From: SZUA-22 sp039714835 | Lineage (GTDB): Bacteria > Bacteroidota > Ignavibacteria > Ignavibacteriales > Melioribacteraceae | NCBI GenBank assembly: GCA_039714835.1 | Contig: JBDLIN010000062.1 | Span: 1 to 17,149, forward strand | Direction of reading: 5' to 3' | Length of the DNA stretch: 17,149 nucleotides | Shown: positions 1 through 7,545 of the stretch, piece after piece | Position numbering within the stretch: the stretch's first letter is position 1 | Layout of the letters: every line of letters starts with the position of its first letter | Translations under genes and position numbers: made by a program | The notes under the pieces: model-generated | Seen by the model: only the letters and a program-made list of their open reading frames with translations | The model's database searches: none | Told to the model about the DNA's origin: nothing

Positions 1-132
1 TACAAATGGTAAAAACAGAGTTCCTAATCCCCATAAGAGTGAAGTCTTAAATGCTTGGATTATTATCATAATATCTGCAACTATTGCTATTGCGATACCC
101 ATTACAAATAATGCTCCTCCAATTAACTCCAT
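1..132 (-). CDS. Small hydrophobic membrane protein, 3' end beyond window
   Basis: The reading frame opens with ATG at 132 and stays open to the window edge (44 codons seen, no stop reached). The ribosome binding site is strong: GGAGG four bases before the ATG. The visible protein begins MELIGGALFVMGIAIAIVAD and continues with a second hydrophobic stretch containing SLLWGLGTLFLPFV. This gives one transmembrane helix at about residues 4-26 and the start of another at about 32-44. Short proteins of this appearance (two helices, a W-G-L...PFV segment) occur as uncharacterised membrane proteins in many bacteria, and I cannot assign a function. It lies downstream of rpmA but is separated from it by an intrinsic terminator and has its own promoter, so it is probably an independent transcript. 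Confidence 0.7.
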   Translation of the reverse strand, partial: MELIGGALFVMGIAIAIVADIMIIIQAFKTSLLWGLGTLFLPFV

Positions 133-172
133 TTAACCTCCACTTCTTTTTATTGATGCTCTCTTAATCTCT

Positions 173-203
173 CAAAAATATGTTAAAACCAATTTAAAAA
201 CAA
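173..203 (-). promoter_or_regulatory. Bacteroidota-type promoter for the small membrane-protein gene
   Basis: On the minus strand, TTG (203-201) is followed after exactly 20 bases by TATTTTTG (180-173), which matches the Bacteroidota -33/-7 pattern TTG-N~20-TAnnTTTG. It lies about 40 bases before the ATG at 132. The -33 element is the end of the T-run of the rpmA terminator, so the two signals overlap. The match is seen in sequence; activity is inferred. Confidence 0.5.
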
Positions 204-232
204 AAAACCCCTCCGAAATTCGAAGGGGTTTT
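202..232 (-). terminator. Intrinsic terminator of rplU-rpmA
   Basis: On the minus strand AAAACCCCTTCG and CGGAGGGGTTTT form a stem of about 11 bp with one mismatch and a 5-base loop (204-232), followed directly by TTTTTTGTTTTT. It sits 22 bases after the rpmA stop codon. The adenine run on the far side of the stem could also support some termination on the plus strand, but no plus-strand gene ends here. Confidence 0.85.
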
Positions 233-253
233 AGTACAAAAATTTATAAAAGA

Positions 254-511
254 TTAAACAGCTTCTTGAATACAAACGAATTTTCTGTTTCCTCTTTTTC
301 TTTCAAATTTTACATATCCATCAACTAATGCAAAAAGACTATCGTCACCAGCTCTCTTAACATTATTACCAGGATGAACTTGTGTGCCTCTTTGTCTGAC
401 AATAATTGAACCAGCAGAAACCAATTCTCCACCATATCTTTTCACACCTAAATATTGCGGATTACTATCACGTCCGTTCCTTGATGAACCTTGTCCTTTT
501 TTATGTGCCAT
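254..511 (-). CDS. rpmA: 50S ribosomal protein L27 (bL27)
   Basis: This is a component of the large ribosomal subunit whose N-terminal tail reaches the peptidyl transferase centre. The 85-residue protein starts MAHKKGQGSSRNGRDSNPQY, the conserved L27 N-terminus. There is no Firmicutes-type cleavable leader before the AHKKG segment. The following LGVKRYGGELVSAGSIIVRQRG and VHPGNNV segments are also typical, and the length is normal. The ATG overlaps the rplU stop codon by one base (TAATG) and is preceded by GAGGAG, so translation is probably coupled to L21. An intrinsic terminator follows directly. The usual neighbour obg is absent downstream. Confidence 0.97.
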   Translation of the reverse strand: MAHKKGQGSSRNGRDSNPQYLGVKRYGGELVSAGSIIVRQRGTQVHPGNNVKRAGDDSLFALVDGYVKFERKRGNRKFVCIQEAV

Positions 512-960
512 TATTTACTCTCCTCAACTTTTTTCTCTTCTACCTTTTTAGTCTTTGCTTTAACTTCTGCTTTTGTAGTTTTCTTTTCAGCAGCAACTTT
601 TTTCTCTTTAGTAGAATCTTCAGCCTTTGCAGCAGCTTTCTTAACAGCAGGTTTTGAAATTTTTGTAACTTCAATTCTAGTTAATTGCTGTCTATGACCA
701 TTTTTAACTTTGTAGCTTTTTCTTCTTTTCTTTTTAAAAACTAAAACTTTATCATCTTTTACATGCTCTAAAACTTTTGCAGTAACTTTAATGCCCTTTA
801 CAGTAGGAGAACCAATTTTAGTAGTCTTACCATCATTAAACATTAAAACTGAATTAAAAGTTACTTTTGCATCAACTTCGTCACCTAATCTTGGCACATA
901 ATATTTCGTATTTTCCTCAACGTTGAACTGTTGTCCAGCGATATCAACAACTGCAAACAT
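511..960 (-). CDS. rplU: 50S ribosomal protein L21 (bL21) with lysine/alanine-rich C-terminal extension
   Basis: L21 binds 23S rRNA in the large subunit. Residues 1-103 form the standard domain: the N-terminus MFAVVDIAGQQFNV and the conserved C-terminal signature KVLVFKKKRRKSYKVKNGHR at about 71-90, followed by QQLTRIEVTKI. Typical L21 is about 100-105 residues. Here about 46 extra residues made almost only of K, A, E, T and V follow, with several KK-E-K repeats. Low-complexity charged tails of this kind occur in Bacteroidota-group L21 proteins and are probably disordered. The ATG has GGAGG five bases upstream. The gene is first of a two-gene operon with rpmA and has a good promoter at 993-1023. 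Confidence 0.96.
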   Translation of the reverse strand: MFAVVDIAGQQFNVEENTKYYVPRLGDEVDAKVTFNSVLMFNDGKTTKIGSPTVKGIKVTAKVLEHVKDDKVLVFKKKRRKSYKVKNGHRQQLTRIEVTKISKPAVKKAAAKAEDSTKEKKVAAEKKTTKAEVKAKTKKVEEKKVEESK

Positions 961-992
961 CTATTCCTCCAAATCTTAAAATTTTCGAGCAC

Positions 993-1023
993 TAAATATA
1001 GCTATATCAATAGATTATGTCAA
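993..1023 (-). promoter_or_regulatory. Promoter of rplU-rpmA
   Basis: On the minus strand TTGACA (1023-1018) and TATATT (1000-995) are 17 bases apart, a near-consensus sigma-70 arrangement. The same bases also read TTG-N20-TATATTTA, one base from the Bacteroidota TAnnTTTG pattern. It lies 33 bases before the rplU ATG, leaving a short leader that contains the GGAGG site. No L21 autoregulatory structure is evident. Confidence 0.65.
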
Positions 1024-1059
1024 TTTTATAATTACTTGAAATCTCTGAAATATTCAAAT

Positions 1060-1140
1060 TGTTATTCTAGCACGTTTCTAGCTGGAATCTATATCATAAT
1101 CAATAAGATTCCGGCCTGCCCGCCGCAGGCAGGAATGACA
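1060..1140. repeat. Degenerate inverted repeat with TGTTATTC...GGAATGACA ends
   Basis: The element begins TGTTATTCT, has inner arms GGAATCT and AGATTCC near its centre (1084-1102), and ends AGGAATGACA. The right half holds a GC-rich hairpin (CCTGCCCGCCGCAGGCAGG) in an otherwise AT-rich region. Its overall design matches the element at 7416-7487, so they are two members of one dispersed family. It lies between the rplU promoter and the 3' end of the oxidoreductase gene. Confidence 0.65.
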
Positions 1141-1238
1141 GATGGTTGCAAATATTTTTCAGTAGTTTCTGTAGATCTTAGTAATATAAGAAATGAAAAA
1201 GGTTGTTTTGGATAAATTCAGCAATATCTTTTTCGTCA

Positions 1239-2240
1239 TTAAAAAACTATTTCCTTTCCTGATGCTGCGGATTTATAAAATCCTTCTAAAAGTTTCATTG
1301 TAGCAATAGTATCTTCAATCGATGAAATTACTTCGGTGTTAGATTTAACTGAACCTATAAAATGTTTTAGTTCATTTTCATATGATCGCTTATAAAGGTT
1401 TTTCAGATTACTTGTTTTGGCAGGAGTATAATCTAACTGTGATGATTTAATTCTTTTATACGCTCTAAGTGGGTTCAAATGAGCAGTTCCCCCTTTTCCG
1501 TAGGTTGATAAAGCAAACTTATCAGTTTCAGAATGAAATGACCAACTCACCTCAAAGTTAATGAGCGCAGAATTTTTAAAACGAATTAATGCAATTGCAG
1601 AATCTTCAACAGTTTGTGTTTCATGGAAATAAGTTTGAACAGTAACTGATTTTGGTTTTGGATTATTCAGAAGCCAAAGACTCAAATCCAATAATCCAAT
1701 TCCCAGATCAATCATTACTCCGCCACCAGCAGAACTTTTTTTCAAGAACCATTTTTCAGCACTACTTCTCTTCCTAGTCCAACCGCTTCTAACATAAAAT
1801 ATATCGCCAAGTTCACCGCTATTGATAAGACTTTTAAGAAGCATTGCATCTGGTCTAAATCTGGGATTCATCCCTACCATAGCAATTTTTTTATTTTTCT
1901 TTGCTGCTTTATTGATCTTTTCAGCTTCTTCATAATTTTTAGCACCCGGCTTTTCAATTAAAATATTTTTACCAGCATTTAAACAATCAATCGCAATTTT
2001 TTCATGAGTATTTGTTGGAGTAGCAATTATAACGGCATCAAGTTCATCCATTTCTAACATTTTGCTATAATCAGAATAGACATTTTTAACATTGAACTTA
2101 CTTGAAACAATTTTCCCTCTATTTTTATTACTTTCCGAAGCGGCGAATAAATCAACATTATTCATTTTTGAAAGAATTGGAAGATGAACAAGCTGTGCGA
2201 TTCCACCAAGACCGATGATCCCTACTTTTGTCTTATTCAT
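1239..2240 (-). CDS. Gfo/Idh/MocA-family NAD(P)-dependent oxidoreductase
   Basis: The N-terminal Rossmann fold starts with GIIGLGGIAQ (residues 7-16), the dinucleotide-binding loop. The family motif EKP is at 96-98 (Lys97 is the usual catalytic/cofactor lysine). The C-terminal substrate-binding domain follows, including AGGGVMIDLGIGLLDLSLWL at 171-190. In most members that segment reads D-x-G-x-H-x-x-D; here the histidine position is Gly182, so the usual proton-relay histidine is missing. The substrate cannot be told from sequence; relatives act on sugars, inositols or nucleotide sugars. The length (333) is normal. The ATG overlaps the dxs stop codon (TAATG), so it is the last gene of the xseA-xseB-dxs run, with no clear terminator after it. 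Confidence 0.9.
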   Translation of the reverse strand: MNKTKVGIIGLGGIAQLVHLPILSKMNNVDLFAASESNKNRGKIVSSKFNVKNVYSDYSKMLEMDELDAVIIATPTNTHEKIAIDCLNAGKNILIEKPGAKNYEEAEKINKAAKKNKKIAMVGMNPRFRPDAMLLKSLINSGELGDIFYVRSGWTRKRSSAEKWFLKKSSAGGGVMIDLGIGLLDLSLWLLNNPKPKSVTVQTYFHETQTVEDSAIALIRFKNSALINFEVSWSFHSETDKFALSTYGKGGTAHLNPLRAYKRIKSSQLDYTPAKTSNLKNLYKRSYENELKHFIGSVKSNTEVISSIEDTIATMKLLEGFYKSAASGKEIVF

Positions 2241-4159
2241 TATGCAACTACCTCATTTTGTGAATTTGATTCTTCGAAAAACTTTTTAACGTACTTAGTT
2301 ATGCCATCCGCATCAATTCCTAACATAGCATGCAATTCAGCTTGAGTCCCATGATCAATAAATTCATCTGGCAGCCCTAATTTTCTAATCTCTGATTTAT
2401 AGCTTTTTTCAGTAAAATATTCTGTGACTGCAGAACCAAAACCACCAGGTATAGAGTTTTCTTCAATGGTTACTATTTTATCAAATTTCTTTGCTATCTT
2501 ATCCAAAAGTTCTGTATCCATTGGTTTAATAAATCTCATATTTACAACTTGAGCACTAATACCAATCTCTTTCAATTTTTCAGCTGCTGCAATAGAGTAC
2601 TGAACCATGTTACCAACAGCAAGTATTGCAATATCATTACCTTCTTGAATAATTTCAGCTTTACCAATTGGATAAGATTCAAAATCCTCACTAAACTCTT
2701 TTCCGCTCGCTGAACCACGAGGATAGCGAATTGCAAGTGGTCCATCTTTATATTCCACAGCAGTATAAAGCATATTTCTTAATTCCACTTCATCTTTTGG
2801 AGCCATGATTACAATATTTGGAATTATTCTCAGATAAGAAAGATCGAAAGAACCATGATGAGTCGGTCCATCAGCACCGACAAGTCCAGCTCTATCCAAC
2901 GCAAATACAACATGAAGTTTCTGTAAACTTACATCATGAATTATCTGATCAAATCCACGTTGTAAAAAAGTTGAATATATTGCAACTACAGGAATAATAC
3001 CTTGTGTTGCAAGTCCAGCTGCAAATGTTACTGCATGTTCTTCAGCTATACCAGCATCATAATATCTATCAGGCAACTCTGATTGCAGATATTTCAGACC
3101 GGTTCCATCCGGCATGGCAGCCGTAATACCAACAACTTTTTCATTTTGCTTAGCTATTTGAAGAAGTGCTTTACCAAATATTTCCGTATAAGATGGAAGA
3201 TTCCCCTTCTTTTTAACTATCTGCCCAGTTACTTTATCAAACGGTGTTACACCATGAAATTTTGGAGCATCTTCTTCTGCTGGTTTATAACCTTTCCCCT
3301 TTTCAGTAATTGCGTGAACTAGAATTGGCCCATTCATTGGCTTTATGTGTTCAAATAGTTCTACCAACTTTTTAATATTGTGCCCCTTTACTGGACCAAA
3401 GTACCTAAATCCCAGAGCTTCAAATAGCATCCCGGGTGTAACGATAGATTTTATCCCACTTTCTAATCTTGCAGCTACTGTTCTAAGTCTATCCCCAAAA
3501 TTGTCGAGTTTTCCTGTCAGATCCCAAATTGCTCCTTTAAATCTATTGTACTCTGGGTGAGAGATCACCTCAGTGAAATAATTAGATATCTGCCACACAT
3601 TTGGAGCAATTGACATATTATTATCATTAAGAATAACTATCAAATCACTTTTTAAAACTCCGGAATTATTCATAGCCTCATACGCCATTCCTCCGGTCAT
3701 TGCGCCGTCACCTATAATTGCAATAACTTTTCTATCGATACCTGCTTGTTTGGCTCCTTCTGCAATTCCTAATGCAGCTGAAATGGATGTTGAAGCATGC
3801 CCTGCACCAAAAGCATCATATTCGCTTTCTGAGCGTTTAAGGAATCCGCTCAAACCATTCAACTGACGAATCGAAAACAACTGATCTCTTCTGCCAGTAA
3901 TGATCTTGTGAGGATAAGCCTGATGTCCAGTATCCCATACAATAATATCCTCCGGTGTATTAAATACTTTGTGAAGAGCAACTGTAAGTTCTACAGTGCC
4001 TAAACCTCCGCCAAAATGGCCCCCAACTTGGGATACTACATCAACCATGTATTCACGAATTTCAGAGCAAAGTTTTTTCAACTGCTTGGTATCAAACTCC
4101 CTTATATCTTTGGGAGATTCTACATTAAATAACAATTCATATTTTGTATTATCGATCAT
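2240..4159 (-). CDS. dxs: 1-deoxy-D-xylulose-5-phosphate synthase
   Basis: Dxs condenses pyruvate and glyceraldehyde 3-phosphate in a thiamine diphosphate-dependent reaction. It is the first step of the MEP pathway to isoprenoids and also feeds thiamine and pyridoxal synthesis. The 639-residue protein is full length. It shows DTGHQAYPHKIITGR (76-90), GAGHASTSIS (118-127), and the ThDP motif GDGAMTGG at 150-157 ending with NDN at 178-180. The second-domain signature EEHAVTFAAGLATQGIIPVV and the segment DRAGLVGADGPTHHGSFDLS are also present. The gene starts 26 bases after the xseB stop codon and its own stop overlaps the next start. The xseB-dxs order is common in bacteria. Confidence 0.97.
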   Translation of the reverse strand: MIDNTKYELLFNVESPKDIREFDTKQLKKLCSEIREYMVDVVSQVGGHFGGGLGTVELTVALHKVFNTPEDIIVWDTGHQAYPHKIITGRRDQLFSIRQLNGLSGFLKRSESEYDAFGAGHASTSISAALGIAEGAKQAGIDRKVIAIIGDGAMTGGMAYEAMNNSGVLKSDLIVILNDNNMSIAPNVWQISNYFTEVISHPEYNRFKGAIWDLTGKLDNFGDRLRTVAARLESGIKSIVTPGMLFEALGFRYFGPVKGHNIKKLVELFEHIKPMNGPILVHAITEKGKGYKPAEEDAPKFHGVTPFDKVTGQIVKKKGNLPSYTEIFGKALLQIAKQNEKVVGITAAMPDGTGLKYLQSELPDRYYDAGIAEEHAVTFAAGLATQGIIPVVAIYSTFLQRGFDQIIHDVSLQKLHVVFALDRAGLVGADGPTHHGSFDLSYLRIIPNIVIMAPKDEVELRNMLYTAVEYKDGPLAIRYPRGSASGKEFSEDFESYPIGKAEIIQEGNDIAILAVGNMVQYSIAAAEKLKEIGISAQVVNMRFIKPMDTELLDKIAKKFDKIVTIEENSIPGGFGSAVTEYFTEKSYKSEIRKLGLPDEFIDHGTQAELHAMLGIDADGITKYVKKFFEESNSQNEVVA

Positions 4160-4185
4160 ATTACTTCAACTTCTCGCAACTTTTA

Positions 4186-4395
4186 TTATTCAATATTATT
4201 TTCTAAATCTTTTTTTAATTCTTTTATTTTTACTTCTGCTTGATCTAATGTTGTATAACATTTCTTTGCAAGCTTTACACCTTCTTCATATAATTTTATT
4301 GATTCTTCTAAACCAGTATTTTCGTCTTCTAATAGTTCTGATATTTCTTTTAGTCTATGAAGTGAATCTTCGAATGATATTTTTTTTGTGCTCAT
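4186..4395 (-). CDS. xseB: Exodeoxyribonuclease VII small subunit
   Basis: XseB is the helical small subunit that assembles in several copies on XseA to form exonuclease VII, a single-strand DNA nuclease. The 69-residue protein has the family pattern: SFEDSLHRLKEISELLEDEN followed by LEESIKLYEEGVKLAKKC (L-E-x-S-I-x-L-Y-E-x-G) and a coiled-coil-like end rich in E and K. The length is usual. The ATG overlaps the xseA stop codon by one base (TAATG), consistent with coupled synthesis of the two subunits. Confidence 0.96.
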   Translation of the reverse strand: MSTKKISFEDSLHRLKEISELLEDENTGLEESIKLYEEGVKLAKKCYTTLDQAEVKIKELKKDLENNIE

Positions 4396-5588
4396 TAGTT
4401 AATTTTTATTTCGTTATCAAAAAATTTCAGTTTTGTTTTCTTTTTAGCATCAAAGTCTTTTGCTCTCAGAATAAAAGATTCATCCTGTTTTACTAAAGCA
4501 AATCCCTTTTTTAATATTTTTTCAACATTATGTGACTCAAGTAAATTCATGTTTTTCTCAAGATCATTCTTGAATTTATCAATAAGTTGATCAGTTCCAT
4601 TCTGCATTCTGTAGATCAGATTATCGAGCATTTGTGATTTATTTCTGATAACAGAATCGTATGCTCTAAATCCATATGAAGTGAGAATACTTTCTATATC
4701 TTCTTTGTGATAATCTATCACTGAAAAAATATTATTTGTTGAAGTATAGGAAAAATCACTAATAAAACCAAAGATTTCAGCTTGATCAGGAGTGGCTAAT
4801 TCCATTGCGGCAGTAGGAGTAGGGGCACGAAGATCGGCCACAAAGTCTGCAATTGTGAAATCAATTTCATGTCCTACACCACTGATTACCGGAGTTCTAC
4901 ATTCAAATAGAGAAAGGGCAACTATTTCTTCATTAAACGCCCAAAGATCTTCTAATGATCCTCCTCCCCGTCCAATGATAATTAAATCAATGTCCTTTTG
5001 AGAATCAAGCAGTTTAATGTTTTGTGCAATTTCTTCAGCAGCACCTTCACCCTGAACACGGCTTGAAGCAACAATTAATTCTACAAGAGGATACCGACGT
5101 GACGCAACACTAACCATATCTCTATATGCCGCCGAATCAATAGCTGTCACAATTCCAATTTTAGTTGGGAATTTTGGGATCGGTTGTTTTAATTCTTCAT
5201 CAAACAAACCTTCATCTGATAATTTCCTTTTAAGTTTTTCAAAGGCTGCTTGCAGTTCTCCCTCTCCAGCCACTTTCATTGATTTTACATCAATCTGGTA
5301 ATTACCTCGTGGCGGATAAACCGTTATACTACCATTAACAATGACCTTCATTCCATCTTGCGGCGTAAAAAACACTTTACTGTTAAATCCTCTCCACATT
5401 GTACAGCTAATTTGTGCATTCGCATCTTTAAGTGTAAAATACCAATGCCCAGAAAAATGAGCTTTGAAATTTGAAATTTCTCCAACTATTTTTAAACCTG
5501 AAAATGACCTCTCGAGAGTTTTCTTAACAGAATCTGTTATTTCACTTACAGTTAAAACTGTTTCATCAAATTGATTAAAAAGGTCCAT
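4395..5588 (-). CDS. xseA: Exodeoxyribonuclease VII large subunit
   Basis: This is the catalytic subunit of exonuclease VII, which cuts single-stranded DNA into oligonucleotides in repair and recombination. The 397-residue protein has the N-terminal OB-fold (about residues 11-110, including VGEISNFKAHFSGHWYFTLKD) for DNA binding. The core follows, with FPTKIGIVT, GRGGGSLEDLWAFNEE and the signature SGVGHEID..ADFVADLRAPTPTAAMEL. A short helical C-terminal part binds XseB. It is at the short end of the family's usual range, but all core motifs are present. Its ATG overlaps the methyltransferase stop codon (TAATG), so it is co-transcribed with that gene. Confidence 0.97.
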   Translation of the reverse strand: MDLFNQFDETVLTVSEITDSVKKTLERSFSGLKIVGEISNFKAHFSGHWYFTLKDANAQISCTMWRGFNSKVFFTPQDGMKVIVNGSITVYPPRGNYQIDVKSMKVAGEGELQAAFEKLKRKLSDEGLFDEELKQPIPKFPTKIGIVTAIDSAAYRDMVSVASRRYPLVELIVASSRVQGEGAAEEIAQNIKLLDSQKDIDLIIIGRGGGSLEDLWAFNEEIVALSLFECRTPVISGVGHEIDFTIADFVADLRAPTPTAAMELATPDQAEIFGFISDFSYTSTNNIFSVIDYHKEDIESILTSYGFRAYDSVIRNKSQMLDNLIYRMQNGTDQLIDKFKNDLEKNMNLLESHNVEKILKKGFALVKQDESFILRAKDFDAKKKTKLKFFDNEIKIN

Positions 5589-6466
5589 TAAGTTTTATCC
5601 CTTTTCTCTTTCCTGAAAATTAAACAATATTGATGATGCCGATTTCCAACCCAGGCGTTGTTAACTCCAAGTGCTATTAGTGGTTTATCATCTTGCAGCC
5701 AAATCTTTTCATCTTTTAATATCCAGCTTTTCGCCTTGCGGTTTGTCAATGATTTGGCTGTATCAAAAGCTAAGGGAAACAGTTCCCCTTTATAATAGAC
5801 ATTGTTAGTTATGATAACCAGGTAAGCTCCTTCTTTCATAACGTCATAGATATTATCAAATATCTCAGCTTGTTGTTCAATAAATTCTTCATACTTTTTT
5901 ACATTGCCCAAATCATCTTTTCTATTTGAATATTGAGTATCTAAACCGTTTTCTTTTCTTTCTTTCTGTCGTAGTGAATTCCTCTCAAGTTGGTTCCAAT
6001 ATGGAGGAGATGTAATCGCAAAATCAAATTCCCTTTCTGCTGTACCATTCTTACTTAACAATTTATTAAGTTCTAATGAAGAGCCAAGCAGAGGTAACAA
6101 ATTGGATTTATATTCCCCGTTATTTACACGATTTTTTGAAATGTTATAATACTTTTTGTTGATTTCAACTCCAACGCAATTTCTATTTATATTCCCTGCT
6201 GCAATTAATGTGCTTCCTGTTCCTAGAAATGGATCGATCACCCATGCATTATCTTTTGTGAAAAATTTAATAAATTCTTCTACCAAAGTTTCGGGATATT
6301 TGGCGGGATGAAGTATTTCATTATCTTTTCTTCGGGGAGGGCGATGAATAAACCAAGACTTTGTGAACTTTATCCATTCTTTGCCAGTAAGATCATTCAG
6401 TTTATTTTTCAAACTCAGTCTTCCGCGTTCCCCTAGATCAATATATTTTTTATTTGATGATTTCAA
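5588..6466 (-). CDS. Orphan DNA methyltransferase (N4-cytosine or N6-adenine type)
   Basis: This is an AdoMet-dependent amino-methyltransferase of DNA. Motif X-like HPAKYPETLVEEF (53-65) precedes motif I DPFLGTGST (78-86) for AdoMet binding, with acidic Glu101 in GVEIN. Catalytic motif IV TSPPYWN is at 152-158, and a likely target-recognition part follows. The order X-I-IV fits the gamma-like arrangement; TSPPY is frequent in N4-cytosine enzymes, but N6-adenine is possible. The length is 292 residues. The start is TTG at 6466; the frame is closed by a stop just upstream and no ATG fits, so TTG with a weak GTGAG site is chosen. No restriction enzyme is nearby. It sits 14 bases after the GNAT gene and overlaps xseA. 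Confidence 0.88.
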   Translation of the reverse strand: MKSSNKKYIDLGERGRLSLKNKLNDLTGKEWIKFTKSWFIHRPPRRKDNEILHPAKYPETLVEEFIKFFTKDNAWVIDPFLGTGSTLIAAGNINRNCVGVEINKKYYNISKNRVNNGEYKSNLLPLLGSSLELNKLLSKNGTAEREFDFAITSPPYWNQLERNSLRQKERKENGLDTQYSNRKDDLGNVKKYEEFIEQQAEIFDNIYDVMKEGAYLVIITNNVYYKGELFPLAFDTAKSLTNRKAKSWILKDEKIWLQDDKPLIALGVNNAWVGNRHHQYCLIFRKEKRDKT

Positions 6467-6480
6467 TTTTAATTTCTCAC

Positions 6481-7380
6481 TTACTTAAATTCTTTTTCAT
6501 AACGCCAAAAAACTCGGTCTACCTTAGAGTTTATATAGTGCATATAAAACGGGATATGTGCTACCCATGGAATGATTGCTTTTTTTAATCCGCTTTCTTT
6601 CATATCATTCAAACAGCGTTTAAGTAGAATACCACCAACTCCTTTCCCTCGAGCAGCTTCTGTTGTTCCCACTGGACCATACCATGGAAGTCCCGGATTG
6701 TTAGAACTATGAGCAGAAAATGCTATGATCTCACCATCCAATTTAGCAAGATGCAATGATACTGGAGTCTTCCTCAGCGCATTCTCCATTTCGTATTTCC
6801 ATGCAGCAAAATTCTTATCAGCCCAATTCATAAGATCATCATAGTCGATCTTTTCAGCTCTTCTGATCTCTATATTCTTAGCTAAGTTACTTTCTTCATT
6901 TATCGTATCAAAATTTTGATTTTCAAGATCACAGATTAGATTAGCAGCATCACCAATTTTTATATATCCAAGCCTTTCAAAGAAAGCAACTGCTTCAGTG
7001 TAAAAAGGATCAATACCTGGCATGTAATAATTTGGCCATGATTCGACCAATCGGATTTTATCAATACCTTTTTGAGTAATCCCTTTTTCAATTCTTGAAT
7101 AAATATCTTTTGCAATCCCTTCTCTTCTATGATTAGGATGAACACACATAAATTTGATGTAGCCCATATTCTCATTATCTCGATGACGAATAACCCCCAT
7201 TCCGAAACCGATAAGCATTTCATCTTTGTAAGCTGCCAAACAAAGTTCTGGATTTTCGATCATATCATCGATAACATTTTCAATCAGCAACTCTTTTGAA
7301 AATTTATCCCTCGGCATTGAGATATTAAATAGATCTAATAATTCTGTCAGCTGTCCTTCTTCGAATTGTCTAATTATCAT
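6481..7380 (-). CDS. Double-domain GNAT acetyltransferase
   Basis: The protein holds two GCN5-type N-acetyltransferase domains in 299 residues. The first (about 1-150) has the acetyl-CoA-binding motif CVHPNHRREGIAKDIYSRIE with R-R-E-G-I-A at 85-90. The second (about 169-299) has GTTEAARGKGVGGILLKRCL with R-G-K-G-V-G at 244-249. Both pyrophosphate-binding loops look intact, so both domains may bind acyl-CoA. The substrate cannot be inferred. No strong ribosome binding site precedes the ATG. It is the first gene of the run leading into the methyltransferase, xseA, xseB, dxs and the oxidoreductase, 14 bases ahead of the methyltransferase. Confidence 0.9.
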   Translation of the reverse strand: MIIRQFEEGQLTELLDLFNISMPRDKFSKELLIENVIDDMIENPELCLAAYKDEMLIGFGMGVIRHRDNENMGYIKFMCVHPNHRREGIAKDIYSRIEKGITQKGIDKIRLVESWPNYYMPGIDPFYTEAVAFFERLGYIKIGDAANLICDLENQNFDTINEESNLAKNIEIRRAEKIDYDDLMNWADKNFAAWKYEMENALRKTPVSLHLAKLDGEIIAFSAHSSNNPGLPWYGPVGTTEAARGKGVGGILLKRCLNDMKESGLKKAIIPWVAHIPFYMHYINSKVDRVFWRYEKEFK

Positions 7381-7415
7381 TTTGATTATGTCTATAAATA
7401 TTTTAAAGTCTCAAG

Positions 7416-7487
7416 TGTCATTCCCGCATGCTTTTAGCGGGAATCTCAATTTTGAAAGATTCCGGCTTAAAAATTGCCGGAATGACA
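7416..7487. repeat. Inverted repeat with TGTCATTCC/GGAATGACA ends and two inner hairpins
   Basis: The outer arms TGTCATTCC (7416-7424) and GGAATGACA (7479-7487) are perfectly complementary. Inside are two further perfect hairpins: ATTCCCGC with GCGGGAAT (7420-7444) and ATTCCGGC with GCCGGAAT (7459-7483). The whole 72-bp unit could fold as one long arm or as two side-by-side hairpins. It is related to the element at 1060-1140. It lies behind the 7546-8382 gene and ahead of the GNAT gene and lacks a T-run. Confidence 0.8.
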
Positions 7488-7545
7488 GTTTTTATAAATC
7501 ATTGTCTTTGTTAAATACATTACCCATCAGTATCTTATAAAATTC

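Noticed and set aside
406..697. Two hydrophobic plus-strand frames opposite rplU/rpmA
   Set aside because: They are antisense to the lysine-rich L21 tail; the F/L/S-rich composition is the mirror of AAA/AAG codons.
931..1215. Plus-strand reading frame of 94 codons over the rplU leader
   Set aside because: It runs through the rplU promoter and the inverted repeat at 1060-1140, has no family features and no ribosome site.
3996..4496. Long plus-strand reading frame (166 codons) opposite dxs, xseB and xseA
   Set aside because: It is the complement of three well-supported genes; its leucine-rich, membrane-like look arises from A-rich codons on the other strand.
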